Of a stretch of DNA of 64,000 nt, positions 18,134-27,231 are shown one piece after another. A program made the translations under genes and the position numbers. Under the pieces are notes generated by a model. That model saw only the letters and a program-made list of their open reading frames with translations. It did no database searches and had not been told where the DNA came from. The DNA is from Parabacteroides bouchesdurhonensis (GTDB taxonomy: Bacteria > Bacteroidota > Bacteroidia > Bacteroidales > Tannerellaceae): assembly GCF_900186615.1 (NCBI RefSeq), contig NZ_LT896588.1, positions 281,361-345,360 on the forward strand. Direction: 5' to 3'. Position 1 is the first letter of the stretch; each line of letters starts with the position of its first letter.

Positions 18134-19252
18134 ATGGAAGCCTCAAAAGTTTACTTCACTAATTTACGTACAACTCCATCAAGCAACCTGCTTGACAAAA
18201 TGGAACGTCTGGTTAAACGTGCCGGAATTACAAACATTGATTTCAAAGACCAATTTGTAGCCATTAAAATCCACTTTGGAGAACCCGGCAATCTTGCTTA
18301 CATTCGTCCTAATTATGCCGCACGGATGGCAAATATACTTCGTAGTCTGGGAGCAAGACCATTTCTTACAGATTGCAACACACTGTATTCCGGACGCCGT
18401 TCCAATGCTGTAGATCATTTGCAAAGCGCAATGGAAAATGGATTCAATCCCATCTCCGCCAATTGTAATGTAATCATTGCCGACGGGGTAAAAGGTACTG
18501 ACTGCCGCGAAATAGAAATAAATGGAAAATATTGCAAAGCTCCAAAAATCGGTGCAGCCATTGTTGATGCAGATATTGTTCTTTCCATGAATCACTTTAA
18601 AGGACACGAGCAAAGTGGCTTTGGTGGCGCATTAAAAAACTTAGGAATGGGCTGTGCCAGCGTAGCCGGTAAGCTAGAACTACACGGGACTTCACAACCT
18701 AAAATAGAAACAGACAATTGTAAAGGATGTAATATTTGCGTAAAACATTGTGCTCATGATGCTATCCATCTGAATGACAATCATAAAGCAGTGATTGATT
18801 ACGACAAATGTGTAGGTTGCGGACAATGCGTAGCTCTTTGCCAATATGAAGCAGCAGTATTGGCTTCATGGGACACATCCGAACGACTGAATTATAAAAT
18901 TGCAGAATACACAAAAGCCGTATTACTCGATAAGCCCAATTTTCATATCAGTTTCATAATGAATGTTTCACCGGAATGTGACTGCTGGAATCATAACGAT
19001 GCCGCAATTGTTCCCGATTTGGGTATTGCCGCATCTTTCGATCCTGTTGCATTAGATAAAGCTTGCGCAGATATGGTAACCAACGCCCCTGTATTAGGAG
19101 GCAATAAATTATCGGAAGCCCATCCTCATCAACATTTGGTAGGTGAAGACAAATTTCATATGATTCATCCGGACACAAATTGGCAGGCAGGCTTAGAACA
19201 TGCAGAAAAGCTAGGAATAGGAACTCAAAACTATGAACTTATAACTGTATAA
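18134..19252 (+). CDS. DUF362 protein with two 4Fe-4S clusters
   Basis: 372 aa. The N-terminal DUF362 domain (about 1-185, including AIKIHFGEPGNLAYIRP and MNHFKGHEQSGFGGALKN) precedes a bacterial ferredoxin-type insert with CKGCNICVKHC and CVGCGQCVALC, each ligating a [4Fe-4S] cluster; a short C-terminal region contains ECDCW. It is probably a cytoplasmic electron-transfer or redox protein of unknown substrate. ATG 18134 is chosen; an ATG at 18101 would overlap the end of the TPR gene and add 11 residues unlike the family start. mnmE follows after 6 bases. Confidence 0.88.
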   Translation: MEASKVYFTNLRTTPSSNLLDKMERLVKRAGITNIDFKDQFVAIKIHFGEPGNLAYIRPNYAARMANILRSLGARPFLTDCNTLYSGRRSNAVDHLQSAMENGFNPISANCNVIIADGVKGTDCREIEINGKYCKAPKIGAAIVDADIVLSMNHFKGHEQSGFGGALKNLGMGCASVAGKLELHGTSQPKIETDNCKGCNICVKHCAHDAIHLNDNHKAVIDYDKCVGCGQCVALCQYEAAVLASWDTSERLNYKIAEYTKAVLLDKPNFHISFIMNVSPECDCWNHNDAAIVPDLGIAASFDPVALDKACADMVTNAPVLGGNKLSEAHPHQHLVGEDKFHMIHPDTNWQAGLEHAEKLGIGTQNYELITV

Positions 19253-19258
19253 TAATTT

Positions 19259-20641
19259 ATGAATCAAGACACAATCTGTGCCGTATCAACAGCACCCGGA
19301 ACCGGAGGTATTGCAGTAATCCGAATCTCCGGTCCTGAGGCTGTAGCTATCTGTGACTCTATTTTTATTCCGAAAAAAGAAGGAAAAAGTCTTTCAGTTC
19401 AAAAAGGCTATACACTCAGTTACGGAAGCATCCAACGGAATGGAGAGCCATTGGATGACGTAATGCTCTCATTATTCCGTAATCCACATTCGTTTACAGG
19501 TGAAGATACAGTAGAGATTACCTGTCATGGTTCTATTTATATACAACAGCAAATATTACAATTACTCATAGAAAAAGGTTGCCGTTCCGCTTTGCCGGGA
19601 GAATATACCCAAAGAGCATTTCTTAACGGGAAAATGGATCTCAGTCAAGCAGAAGCGGTAGCCGATCTCATAGCCTCCACATCTGCAGGACAGCATAAAT
19701 TGGCTTTAAGTCAAATGCGTGGAGGGTTTAGCAATGAATTGAAAGGATTAAGGGCACAGCTCTTGCATATTACATCATTAATGGAGCTGGAATTAGATTT
19801 CAGTGACCATGAAGAACTGGAATTTGCAGACCGTAGCGAGCTTCGCTCTTTAGCAGACCACATAGAGCAAGTCATTAGTAATCTAGCCCAATCATTCAGC
19901 ATTGGCAATGCTATTAAAAACGGTATTCCTGTTGCTATCATAGGAGAAACAAATGCCGGTAAATCCACCTTACTGAATGCCTTACTAAACGAAGAAAAAG
20001 CAATAGTAAGTGACATACATGGAACAACTCGCGATGTAATAGAAGATACTATAAACATTAACGGTCAGTTATTCCGTTTTATTGATACGGCAGGTATCCG
20101 GGAAACGAATGATACAATCGAAGTATTAGGAATTCAGCGTAGTTTTAAAGCATTAGACCAAGCACAAATCATAATTCTGATGTATGATCTGAGTCGTGAT
20201 TGCAAAACATTCGAAGCATTTTACCAAGAAATAGCATCTCGATTGGTAAATAAAACGGTCATTTTAGCAATGAATAAATGTGATGTTTCCAATACATTTA
20301 CCCCAACACATCCATTCCCTGATGAATGGCATAAAATAGCAATTTCAGCAAAAAAGAGACTTCATATTCCCGAACTGCAAAAGCTACTTATTGAAATATC
20401 CGCTATTTCTTCTATCCAAGAAAATGATATTATTGTAACAAATGTCCGCCATTATGAAGCTCTCACCCATGCGCTTGAAGCAATTCACCGGGTACAAGAA
20501 GGTCTAAACACAAACCTTTCCGGAGACTTCGTTTCTCAAGATTTGCGGGAATGTATTTTCCATTTATCAGATATCGCAGGAGAGGTTACAACAGATCAGG
20601 TTCTCCAAAATATTTTCCAACATTTTTGCATCGGCAAGTGA
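19259..20641 (+). CDS. mnmE: tRNA modification GTPase MnmE
   Basis: 460-aa GTPase that, with MnmG, installs 5-carboxymethylaminomethyl groups on U34 of tRNAs. The N-terminal folate-binding domain (about 1-120) starts DTICAVSTAPGTGGIAVIRI. The central G domain has G1 GETNAGKSTLLNALL, DTAGIRET and NKCD. The protein ends with the C-terminal CIGK motif needed for catalysis. Length is normal. It follows the DUF362 gene by 6 bases. Confidence 0.98.
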   Translation: MNQDTICAVSTAPGTGGIAVIRISGPEAVAICDSIFIPKKEGKSLSVQKGYTLSYGSIQRNGEPLDDVMLSLFRNPHSFTGEDTVEITCHGSIYIQQQILQLLIEKGCRSALPGEYTQRAFLNGKMDLSQAEAVADLIASTSAGQHKLALSQMRGGFSNELKGLRAQLLHITSLMELELDFSDHEELEFADRSELRSLADHIEQVISNLAQSFSIGNAIKNGIPVAIIGETNAGKSTLLNALLNEEKAIVSDIHGTTRDVIEDTININGQLFRFIDTAGIRETNDTIEVLGIQRSFKALDQAQIIILMYDLSRDCKTFEAFYQEIASRLVNKTVILAMNKCDVSNTFTPTHPFPDEWHKIAISAKKRLHIPELQKLLIEISAISSIQENDIIVTNVRHYEALTHALEAIHRVQEGLNTNLSGDFVSQDLRECIFHLSDIAGEVTTDQVLQNIFQHFCIGK

Positions 20642-20681
20642 TTAAGAGTATAGATGTAGCTTATTTAAAATAATATAGTAT

Positions 20682-21290
20682 ATGACCAAAGAAATTCTAT
20701 TTGTATTGCTCAATGATTTTGCCGACTGGGAAGGAGCTTATATTGCTCCGAGCCTGAGTTGTGGTGTTGAGCCCGGAAGCGAACGTAAATATGTGGTTAA
20801 AACGGTGGCGGTAACAAAAGACCCCGTTATATCGTGCGGAGGCTTCAAGGTGTTGCCGGATTACTGCATCGACGATATTCCTGTAGATTATGCCGGAGTG
20901 ATTTTAATTGGCGGAACAAGATGGTTTACACCGGAAGCCGAGCAAATCGTCCCGCTGGTGAAAGATGCTATACAGAATGAAAAGTTGGTTGCAGGAATAT
21001 GCAATGCCTCTGTGTTTCTTGGAATGCACGGATTTCTTAATGAAGTAAAACATACCAGCAACGCATTGGAGTATCTAAAAGCGTTTGCAGGGATGAATTA
21101 CAAGGGCGAATCGCTCTACATCGACAAACCTGCTGTTAGGGATGGCAACATGGTAACGGCCAACGGACTTTTCCCCCTGGAGTTTACCCGTGAAATACTC
21201 TATGCTTTGGAAGCAGACACTTCCAAAAAGATAGAGAAGAGTTATCGTATGTATAAAACAGGCGTTTGGGAAGCACCTGAAGCAGAATAG
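20682..21290 (+). CDS. DJ-1/PfpI-family protein
   Basis: 202 aa with the type-1 glutamine-amidotransferase-like fold of DJ-1/PfpI proteins. The nucleophile-elbow Cys lies in AGICNASVFLG (about residue 107), and an early Glu (DWEGAY) is in the position of the DJ-1 family Glu. Members act as protease-like, glyoxalase-like or stress proteins; the precise activity cannot be read here. It lies 30 bases upstream of a small conserved gene, probably one operon. Confidence 0.85.
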   Translation: MTKEILFVLLNDFADWEGAYIAPSLSCGVEPGSERKYVVKTVAVTKDPVISCGGFKVLPDYCIDDIPVDYAGVILIGGTRWFTPEAEQIVPLVKDAIQNEKLVAGICNASVFLGMHGFLNEVKHTSNALEYLKAFAGMNYKGESLYIDKPAVRDGNMVTANGLFPLEFTREILYALEADTSKKIEKSYRMYKTGVWEAPEAE

Positions 21291-21320
21291 ATTGAGAAAA
21301 ACATCCATAATTGAAAAATC

Positions 21321-21833
21321 ATGACAGACAAACTCGACTTATTATCCAAAGAAGAACTTAAGAACTTAATAAGAATATACGCCAAAAACATCTATGCTCT
21401 TGACGGAGTGTGGTTTCAATCTGTAGAAGAAGAAAGTGGCATGGATAAAGCAATGTTGCATGATAAAAATGCCTGGATAAAATTTACTCGCATAGAAGCC
21501 AAAAGGATTAAGACATTTCTGAACCTTCCGGACAATGCCGGGCTCGAAGGATTAGAGAAAGCTTTAGCTATAAGGTTCTCTGCATTGTCGAATCCATCAG
21601 TAAGTATTTTCAGGGAAGGAGATTCTCTTATATACCGTATAAATGAATGCAGGGTACAGTCTGCCCGAAAGGCAAAAGGTATGCCATTTCATCCTTGTGC
21701 GCCGGTTGGCTTTATCGAACATGATGGGTTTGCACAAGTTATAGATAAAAGAATCGTTACCGAAATGATAAGTTGTTATCCGCATGTTACCGATCAAGAA
21801 TGTGCCTGTTGTTGGAGATTTACCATAAAATAG
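21321..21833 (+). CDS. small conserved protein (DUF6125-like)
   Basis: 170 aa, cytoplasmic. The N-terminal LDGVWFQSVEEESGMDKA and the C-terminal cysteine-rich part (HPCAPVGFIEHDGFAQ; DQECACCWRF) resemble the DUF6125 family as I remember it. Conserved Cys residues near the end could bind a metal. Function unknown. It is probably co-transcribed with the DJ-1-like gene 30 bases upstream. Confidence 0.65.
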   Translation: MTDKLDLLSKEELKNLIRIYAKNIYALDGVWFQSVEEESGMDKAMLHDKNAWIKFTRIEAKRIKTFLNLPDNAGLEGLEKALAIRFSALSNPSVSIFREGDSLIYRINECRVQSARKAKGMPFHPCAPVGFIEHDGFAQVIDKRIVTEMISCYPHVTDQECACCWRFTIK

Positions 21834-22054
21834 TCCTATACCTTACTGATTAAGCCCACATAAAATCCTTTATAATTGGAAAACAACAAAAGCATAAGAC
21901 ATAAGACCTATACTAATTATCATTCTCCGCTCAATAATAGACCATGCACACAATGATTACTCCTTGTGGAGTGAATTATGGACAATCTCATTTCTAACAA
22001 CAAAAAATTACTATCTTTACATGTAATTATACAACCGATATAAACTGAATATAA
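21834..22054 (+). other. intergenic region before the DUF6078 gene
   Basis: An AT-rich gap of about 220 bases. It contains a small hairpin ACTCC-TTGT-GGAGT and a near-consensus -7 element TATCTTTA at 22012-22019. No coding or RNA gene was seen. Confidence 0.5.
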
Positions 22055-22489
22055 ATGAAACCAAATTTTGATTACAAATCAGTACCTTACAATTTTTCCT
22101 ACTGTTTCAATGACAAATGCAAGCGCTCTGCCGAATGTCTGCGCCACGAGATAAGTATTCATATTCCTTCCGAATATGGAGTGATCAGCACAATCAGTCC
22201 CATGTACAAAACGCCCGAAGGGAAAGACTGCCCTTATTTCAAACCAGACAAGCAGGAACGTTTTGCGTTGGGCATCACGCACTTGTTGGATGAAATTCCT
22301 CATAGCGATGCCGTTGTCATCAGGCGTCAAATGATTGATCATTTCCAACGAAGCACCTATTACAGATGTCAGCGCAAAGAACGCCTTATCAGTCCCGATG
22401 AACAAGAATATATTCGCCAACTATTTGTCAGACATGGAATTAAAAACGAGCCCGTATACGATAAGTATGTGGAACAATATAATTGGTAA
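22055..22489 (+). CDS. DUF6078-family protein
   Basis: 144 aa, no signal peptide. The N-terminal CFNDKCKRSAECLRH has a Cys-x4-Cys-x5-Cys arrangement (three cysteines within 12 residues) that could bind a metal, with one more Cys in DCPYF (about residue 62). The C-terminal half is basic and helical (RRQMIDHFQRSTYYRCQRKE). It resembles the Bacteroidales-specific DUF6078 family, of unknown function. The 221-base gap before it carries a weak -7 element (TATCTTTA at 22012-22019). A tandem array of 22-bp repeats follows just downstream. Confidence 0.7.
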   Translation: MKPNFDYKSVPYNFSYCFNDKCKRSAECLRHEISIHIPSEYGVISTISPMYKTPEGKDCPYFKPDKQERFALGITHLLDEIPHSDAVVIRRQMIDHFQRSTYYRCQRKERLISPDEQEYIRQLFVRHGIKNEPVYDKYVEQYNW

Positions 22490-22512
22490 CTTCTTTCTTT
22501 TCACCTATGATT

Positions 22513-22622
22513 TGTTTCATGCTGAAGAAACAAGGGTTTCATGCCGGTGGAACGAATGTTTCATGCTGATGGAACAAGTGTTTCACCCCGATGGAACAAA
22601 AGTTTCACCGGCATGAAACAAA
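22513..22622 (+). repeat. five tandem 22-bp repeats with palindromic cores
   Basis: Five imperfect units of exactly 22 bp run head to tail (starts at 22513, 22535, 22557, 22579, 22601). The general form is GTTTCA-N6-TGGAAC plus about four bases, so each unit is an inverted repeat of GTTyCA/TGrAAC type. A further half-site ATGGAAC follows at 22623-22629. The array is non-coding, between the DUF6078 gene and the SDR gene. Possible roles are binding of a dimeric protein, RNA structure or a variable-number repeat. Confidence 0.9.
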
Positions 22623-22683
22623 ATGGAACACTTGAGTGAAGAATAAGAAAAAAAGAAATACAGTATAAAGAAGATAGAGCATC

Positions 22684-23496
22684 ATGGCAGACAACTACCT
22701 GGAAAAGAAAATGGAAGCTTATCAGTCCCGGAAACCATCCGGTATGAAAAAGGCAAACATGCCACCCAAAACCCGGAGAGTATTCGTGACCGGTGGCGCC
22801 GCAGGGATAGGCAAAGCCATTGTGAAAGCATTCCGTTCGGCCGGACATCGCGTAGCTTTTTGCGACAAGGATGAGACTGCAGGCAAAGAAACAGCTCTCC
22901 GGACGGGAACGGACTTCTATCATGTAGACGTAAGTGACAAAGAGGCTTTGGAAAATTGCATGCAGCAAATATTTGCCGATTGGGGAGATATTGATATCAT
23001 CATAAACAATGCAGGTATCAGCCAATTCTCACCTATTACGGAAACCAGTGTAGAAGATTTCGACCGGATTCTGTCAGTTAATCTGCGTCCGGCATATATC
23101 ACATCGAGGCAACTTGCTATCCACCGTCAATCACAGGAAACTCCTAACCGGTTCGGTAGGATTGTGAATATTTGTTCCACCCGTTATCTGATGAGCGAAC
23201 CGGGCAGTGAAGGATATGCAGCCTCCAAAGGCGGCATTTATTCATTGACACATGCGCTCGCACTGTCGCTGACTAAATGGCAGATCACAGTCAACTCCAT
23301 CGCTCCCGGCTGGATACAAACACATGACTACGACCGGCTTTTACCGGAAGATCATGCCATGCATCCGTCCGGACGGGTGGGAAAGCCGGAGGATATAGCC
23401 CGGACCTGCCTCTTCATCTGTCAGGAAGAAAACGATTTCATCAATGGTGAAAATATTACTGTAGATGGAGGCATGACGAAAAAAATGATTTATTAA
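22684..23496 (+). CDS. short-chain dehydrogenase/reductase
   Basis: 270 aa. After a hydrophilic N-terminal extension of about 30 residues comes a Rossmann fold with the cofactor motif VTGGAAGIGKA, NNAG (IIINNAGIS), and the catalytic YxxxK in YAASKGG. VNSIAPGWIQT and the C-terminal NGENITVDGGM are typical of classical SDRs. Substrate not predictable. The acidic residue after the second strand (FCDKDE) suggests NAD(H) preference. The Fpg-like gene follows 26 bases later. Confidence 0.9.
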   Translation: MADNYLEKKMEAYQSRKPSGMKKANMPPKTRRVFVTGGAAGIGKAIVKAFRSAGHRVAFCDKDETAGKETALRTGTDFYHVDVSDKEALENCMQQIFADWGDIDIIINNAGISQFSPITETSVEDFDRILSVNLRPAYITSRQLAIHRQSQETPNRFGRIVNICSTRYLMSEPGSEGYAASKGGIYSLTHALALSLTKWQITVNSIAPGWIQTHDYDRLLPEDHAMHPSGRVGKPEDIARTCLFICQEENDFINGENITVDGGMTKKMIY

Positions 23497-23522
23497 TCCT
23501 CTCATTTTCAAAGAAGAACTTT

Positions 23523-24347
23523 ATGATAGAATTACCCGAAGCAATCACCATTGGCCGTCAGGTAGAACAAAAACTTGCAGGACGTACGGTAACAGATGTA
23601 TATGGAGCAACGCATCTGCACAAGTTTACCTTCTTTAATGACACGCCCGAAGCATACAAGAAGCTACTTGTTGGCAGACGTGTAGAATCGGCAGAAGGGA
23701 AAGGGATATTCGTCGATATCAGATTCGACGACAATGTCTTTCTAAGTATTTTCGATGGTATAAAAATGCGTTATAACGAAAGTACAACTGCTATCCCAAA
23801 GAAATACCAGATGTTGATTACTTTCGATGATGATTCATTCATCAGCTTTAATACCACCATGTATGGCGGTATCTATGTTTTCAAGGGATCATTGGAGAAT
23901 AAATATCGAACCCTCAGCATGGATAGTATCTCACCTTTAAGTAGCAAATTCAATGAATCTTATTTTGAAAAACTGATTTCTTCGGAAAAGAAGAATATAA
24001 CGGCAAAGGCCTTATTAGCTACAGAACAGCGCATTCCGGGGGTAGGAAACGGAGTTTTACAAGATATCCTGTTCAATGCCTCCATACATCCTAAACGTAA
24101 GATTCTATCTTTTACAGAAGAAGAGAAGCAACGTTTGCTTCGTTCGCTCAAAACGACATTACAGCAAATGACTGACAATGGCGGACGCGATACGGAAACC
24201 GATTTCTTCGGAAACAAAGGAGGTTATAAGTCTATACTATCGAAAAACACATATGACTTACCTTGTCCGAAATGCGGTAGCACAATCGTGAAAGAGGCCT
24301 ACATGGGAGGATCGGTTTACTATTGTCCGGAATGTCAGAAACTATAA
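23523..24347 (+). CDS. Fpg/Nei-family protein lacking the catalytic proline
   Basis: 274 aa, overall architecture of formamidopyrimidine-DNA glycosylase/endonuclease VIII. It has an N-terminal beta-sandwich, a helix-two-turn-helix region (RIPGVGNGVLQDILFNASIH, about 170-190) and a C-terminal four-Cys zinc finger (CPKCG to CPEC). Active enzymes begin Met-Pro-Glu-Leu-Pro-Glu, and the N-terminal Pro amine is the nucleophile. Here the protein begins MIELPEA: Pro2 is Ile, Glu3 is kept. No other ATG restores a Pro start. It may bind DNA without the usual base-excision chemistry or use another nucleophile. The RluA-type gene follows 11 bases later. Confidence 0.88.
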   Translation: MIELPEAITIGRQVEQKLAGRTVTDVYGATHLHKFTFFNDTPEAYKKLLVGRRVESAEGKGIFVDIRFDDNVFLSIFDGIKMRYNESTTAIPKKYQMLITFDDDSFISFNTTMYGGIYVFKGSLENKYRTLSMDSISPLSSKFNESYFEKLISSEKKNITAKALLATEQRIPGVGNGVLQDILFNASIHPKRKILSFTEEEKQRLLRSLKTTLQQMTDNGGRDTETDFFGNKGGYKSILSKNTYDLPCPKCGSTIVKEAYMGGSVYYCPECQKL

Positions 24348-24358
24348 AACCGACCGGG

Positions 24359-25978
24359 ATGTTTCATTTGCTTCATACATCAAGCTCCTCCCCCGTCCTT
24401 CCCCTACGGTTCACATACCCATTCCACTATACACCTCATCCGTTATGTGTAACAGCCGCCCAGGAAGTACAGGAATATCTTGCCGGACAAACAGAATGGA
24501 AAGAAGAACTGGATCAGGGAAAAATGTTCGGTGTTTTGATTGTAAAGAATAATTTAGGAGAACTCGGTTTCCTGTCCGCCTTTTCGGGGACATTAGCAGG
24601 GAAGAACTTACATCCCTATTTTGTCCCTCCCATATACGATCTACTTGAACCGGACGGATTCTTCAAGCCCGAAGAAGACCGCATATCTGCTATCAATGTA
24701 CAGATACGCACAATTACGGAAAGCAAAGAATATCAGACCTGCAAGCAACGTCTGGATCAAGAAACAGCCGATGCTGAATCTTCTTTGAAGGCAGCCAAAG
24801 CCCAACTGACCATATCGAAAGAGAAGCGCGATTTATACCGTCTTAGCAATCCGGGAGAAGAGGAACAAGCCATTATGATACGGGAAAGCCAACACGAGAA
24901 AGCAGAGTTTAAACGTTTAAAAGAGAAATGGAAAAACCGGATCAACATCCTGCAGGCCGATAAAGATAAGTTTGACCAAGAGATAAACAAACTAAAGACT
25001 GAGCGCAAAGCCCGTTCGGCCGCTTTACAACAAAAACTATTTGAGCAATTCAAGATACGCAATGCACGCGGTGAAGTCCGAAGCCTGTTATCTATCTTTA
25101 AAGAAGCAAAGCAGCAGCTACCTCCTGCCGGTGCCGGAGAATGTGCCGCTCCCCGACTGTTACAATATGCCTATCTGAATAATCTGAAACCTATAGCTAT
25201 GGCAGAGTTTTGGTGGGGAAAGTCACCAAAGACAGAGTTACGCCGGCATGGTTATTACTATCCGGCTTGCAAAGGGAAATGCGAGCCTATTCTCAACCAT
25301 ATGCTCCAAGGGCTGGATGTAGACCCGAATCCGCTGGCTAATGCAGCGCATCAAGATACCAAACTTAGTATTCTTTGGGAAGACGAATGGTTGTTGGTAT
25401 TGGATAAGCCGGCAGGAATGCCCTCCGTTCCGGGCAAATTGCCTGTTAAATCGGTTTACAGCGAAATGCGAACCCGCTATCCGGAAGCAACAGGCCCTTT
25501 AGTTGTTCACCGGCTAGATATGGGAACTTCCGGATTATTACTGGTAGCCAAAACGCTAAAAGTTTATCAGGAATTACAAACCCAATTTAGTAACCGGACA
25601 GTCAGTAAACGTTATATTGCTTTACTTGACGGCACAGTTACCCCGTCAAAAGGCATCATCGATTTGCCTCTTTGTCTGAATCCGATGGACCGACCCAGGC
25701 AAATGGTCAGCAATGAATACGGGAAAAGAGCTATCACGGAATATCAGGTCTTGAGCTACAACAAAGGAGTCACCCGTATTGAATTTCGCCCTCTTACCGG
25801 ACGCACACACCAACTGCGCGTTCACGCAGCGCATATACTTGGGCTAAATGCTCCTATCATAGGCGATGAATTATACGGAAGAAAAGCGGAACGACTTTAT
25901 CTAGACGCTATAGCTATTACGTTCCGCCATCCAATAACCGGAGAAACTATCAGTATCGAAAAAGAAGAAATGTTTTAG
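24359..25978 (+). CDS. RluA-family pseudouridine synthase with an N-terminal extension
   Basis: 539 aa. The C-terminal ~220 residues are a pseudouridine synthase domain with the catalytic HRLDMGTSGLLLVAKT and GRTHQLRVHAAH. The first ~330 residues are extra: a globular start (TYPFHYTPHP; GVLIVKNNLGELGFLSAFSG), then a long charged coiled coil (about 115-225), then a linker with CEPIL. RluA enzymes of E. coli are only 220-330 aa. It probably modifies rRNA or tRNA uridines. Starts at 24323 (TTG) and 24332 (ATG) also exist but overlap the preceding gene; ATG 24359 is preferred. Confidence 0.85.
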   Translation: MFHLLHTSSSSPVLPLRFTYPFHYTPHPLCVTAAQEVQEYLAGQTEWKEELDQGKMFGVLIVKNNLGELGFLSAFSGTLAGKNLHPYFVPPIYDLLEPDGFFKPEEDRISAINVQIRTITESKEYQTCKQRLDQETADAESSLKAAKAQLTISKEKRDLYRLSNPGEEEQAIMIRESQHEKAEFKRLKEKWKNRINILQADKDKFDQEINKLKTERKARSAALQQKLFEQFKIRNARGEVRSLLSIFKEAKQQLPPAGAGECAAPRLLQYAYLNNLKPIAMAEFWWGKSPKTELRRHGYYYPACKGKCEPILNHMLQGLDVDPNPLANAAHQDTKLSILWEDEWLLVLDKPAGMPSVPGKLPVKSVYSEMRTRYPEATGPLVVHRLDMGTSGLLLVAKTLKVYQELQTQFSNRTVSKRYIALLDGTVTPSKGIIDLPLCLNPMDRPRQMVSNEYGKRAITEYQVLSYNKGVTRIEFRPLTGRTHQLRVHAAHILGLNAPIIGDELYGRKAERLYLDAIAITFRHPITGETISIEKEEMF

Positions 25979-25983
25979 AAGAA

Positions 25984-27231
25984 TCAATGTTTGAACTTTA
26001 GAAACGGCAAAACAAAGAAGACTGGAAGGCAACAAATCATCACCCAAATGAAGAAGTGTTGATAACCGATCTGCTCTTGTATCCAGCCGGAAATCATTCC
26101 GGGTAGCATCATTCCCAAGGCCATAAATCCGGTACTGATTGCATAATGGGATGTTTTATACTCGCCTTCGGCAAACAACATCAGATACATTGTATAGGCA
26201 GTAAAGCCAAAACCGTAACCAAACTGTTCGATAGCAACACAGCCGTTAATGATGAAGATATTTTCCGACATGGCATAGGCCATATACAAATAAACCAAGT
26301 TTGGCAACGATATGGCCAGCGCCATTGGCCAAAGCCAGTGCTTCAATCCATTGCGGGCAATTGCCATGCCTCCAAGAATACCGCCCAAAAGCAAAGCTAT
26401 TACTCCTACTGTTCCGTAAGCAAAGCCAACCTGTCCGGTACTAAGCGCCAAACCTCCTACTTCGCGCCCATCCAATAAAAACGGAGAAGCCAGCTTCACC
26501 AACTGGGACTCACCCAACCGGAAGGTCAACATAAACAGAAGTGCAGGAATAACACCTTTCTTTTGAAAGAAACTGGCAAATGTCTTAAAAAACTCAACCA
26601 ATATAACAGAAGGTGTAACGTTGAGGCGTGGCGCATCTTCTACAGGTCGGGGCAGAATGTATTTATGCCACATGGAAAGTCCTACAAACGTTCCTGCCAG
26701 TATGAAGAACACGATACTCCAGGCAAAAGGAATCTTTCCTGTCGACTTTTCCAAAAAGCCTGCCAACATAACAAGCAAGCCTTGTCCGGTAATCATTGCG
26801 ATACGATAAAAGGTATTACGAATACCTATGAAAAAAGCCTGCTGGTCTTCTGTCAGTCCCAACATATAGAAACCATCGGCGGCAATATCGTGTGTGGCAG
26901 AGCTAAAAGCCATCAACCAGAAGAAAGCCAATGTTGCTTGCAGGAAAAAATCACCCGGAAGCACAAAGGCAATACCGGCCATTCCGCCGCCAATAAGCAA
27001 CTGCATTACATAAATCCACCAACGTTTTGTTTTTATCAAATCGACAAAAGGGCTCCATAAAGGTTTGATAACCCAAGGAAAATACAACCAACTGGTTAAT
27101 AAAGCAATGTCTGTATTTGACACTTCCAGCCGTTTATACATAATGACAGAGAGTGTCATAACGGCTATATAAGGCAAACCTTCCGCAAAATACAGGGAAG
27201 GAATCCAAGTCCAGGAAGAATGTGGTTTCAT
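25984..27231 (-). CDS. AmpG-like MFS transporter
   Basis: 415 aa with about 12 hydrophobic helices, a major-facilitator transporter of the inner membrane. The opening PSLYFAEGLPYIAVMTLSVIM, KPLWSPFVDLIKTKR and ATHDIAADGFYML resemble AmpG muropeptide permeases, which import anhydro-muropeptides for cell-wall recycling. Its ATG (27231-27229) overlaps the TGA of the nitrilase gene in an ATGA arrangement, which fixes this start and rejects an upstream one at 27261. Substrate is inferred from similarity only. Confidence 0.8.
   Translation of the reverse strand: MKPHSSWTWIPSLYFAEGLPYIAVMTLSVIMYKRLEVSNTDIALLTSWLYFPWVIKPLWSPFVDLIKTKRWWIYVMQLLIGGGMAGIAFVLPGDFFLQATLAFFWLMAFSSATHDIAADGFYMLGLTEDQQAFFIGIRNTFYRIAMITGQGLLVMLAGFLEKSTGKIPFAWSIVFFILAGTFVGLSMWHKYILPRPVEDAPRLNVTPSVILVEFFKTFASFFQKKGVIPALLFMLTFRLGESQLVKLASPFLLDGREVGGLALSTGQVGFAYGTVGVIALLLGGILGGMAIARNGLKHWLWPMALAISLPNLVYLYMAYAMSENIFIINGCVAIEQFGYGFGFTAYTMYLMLFAEGEYKTSHYAISTGFMALGMMLPGMISGWIQEQIGYQHFFIWVMICCLPVFFVLPFLKFKH

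Noticed and set aside
22513-22622. The 22-bp repeat array as a CRISPR
   Set aside because: Units are contiguous with no spacers, are imperfect, and no cas gene is near.
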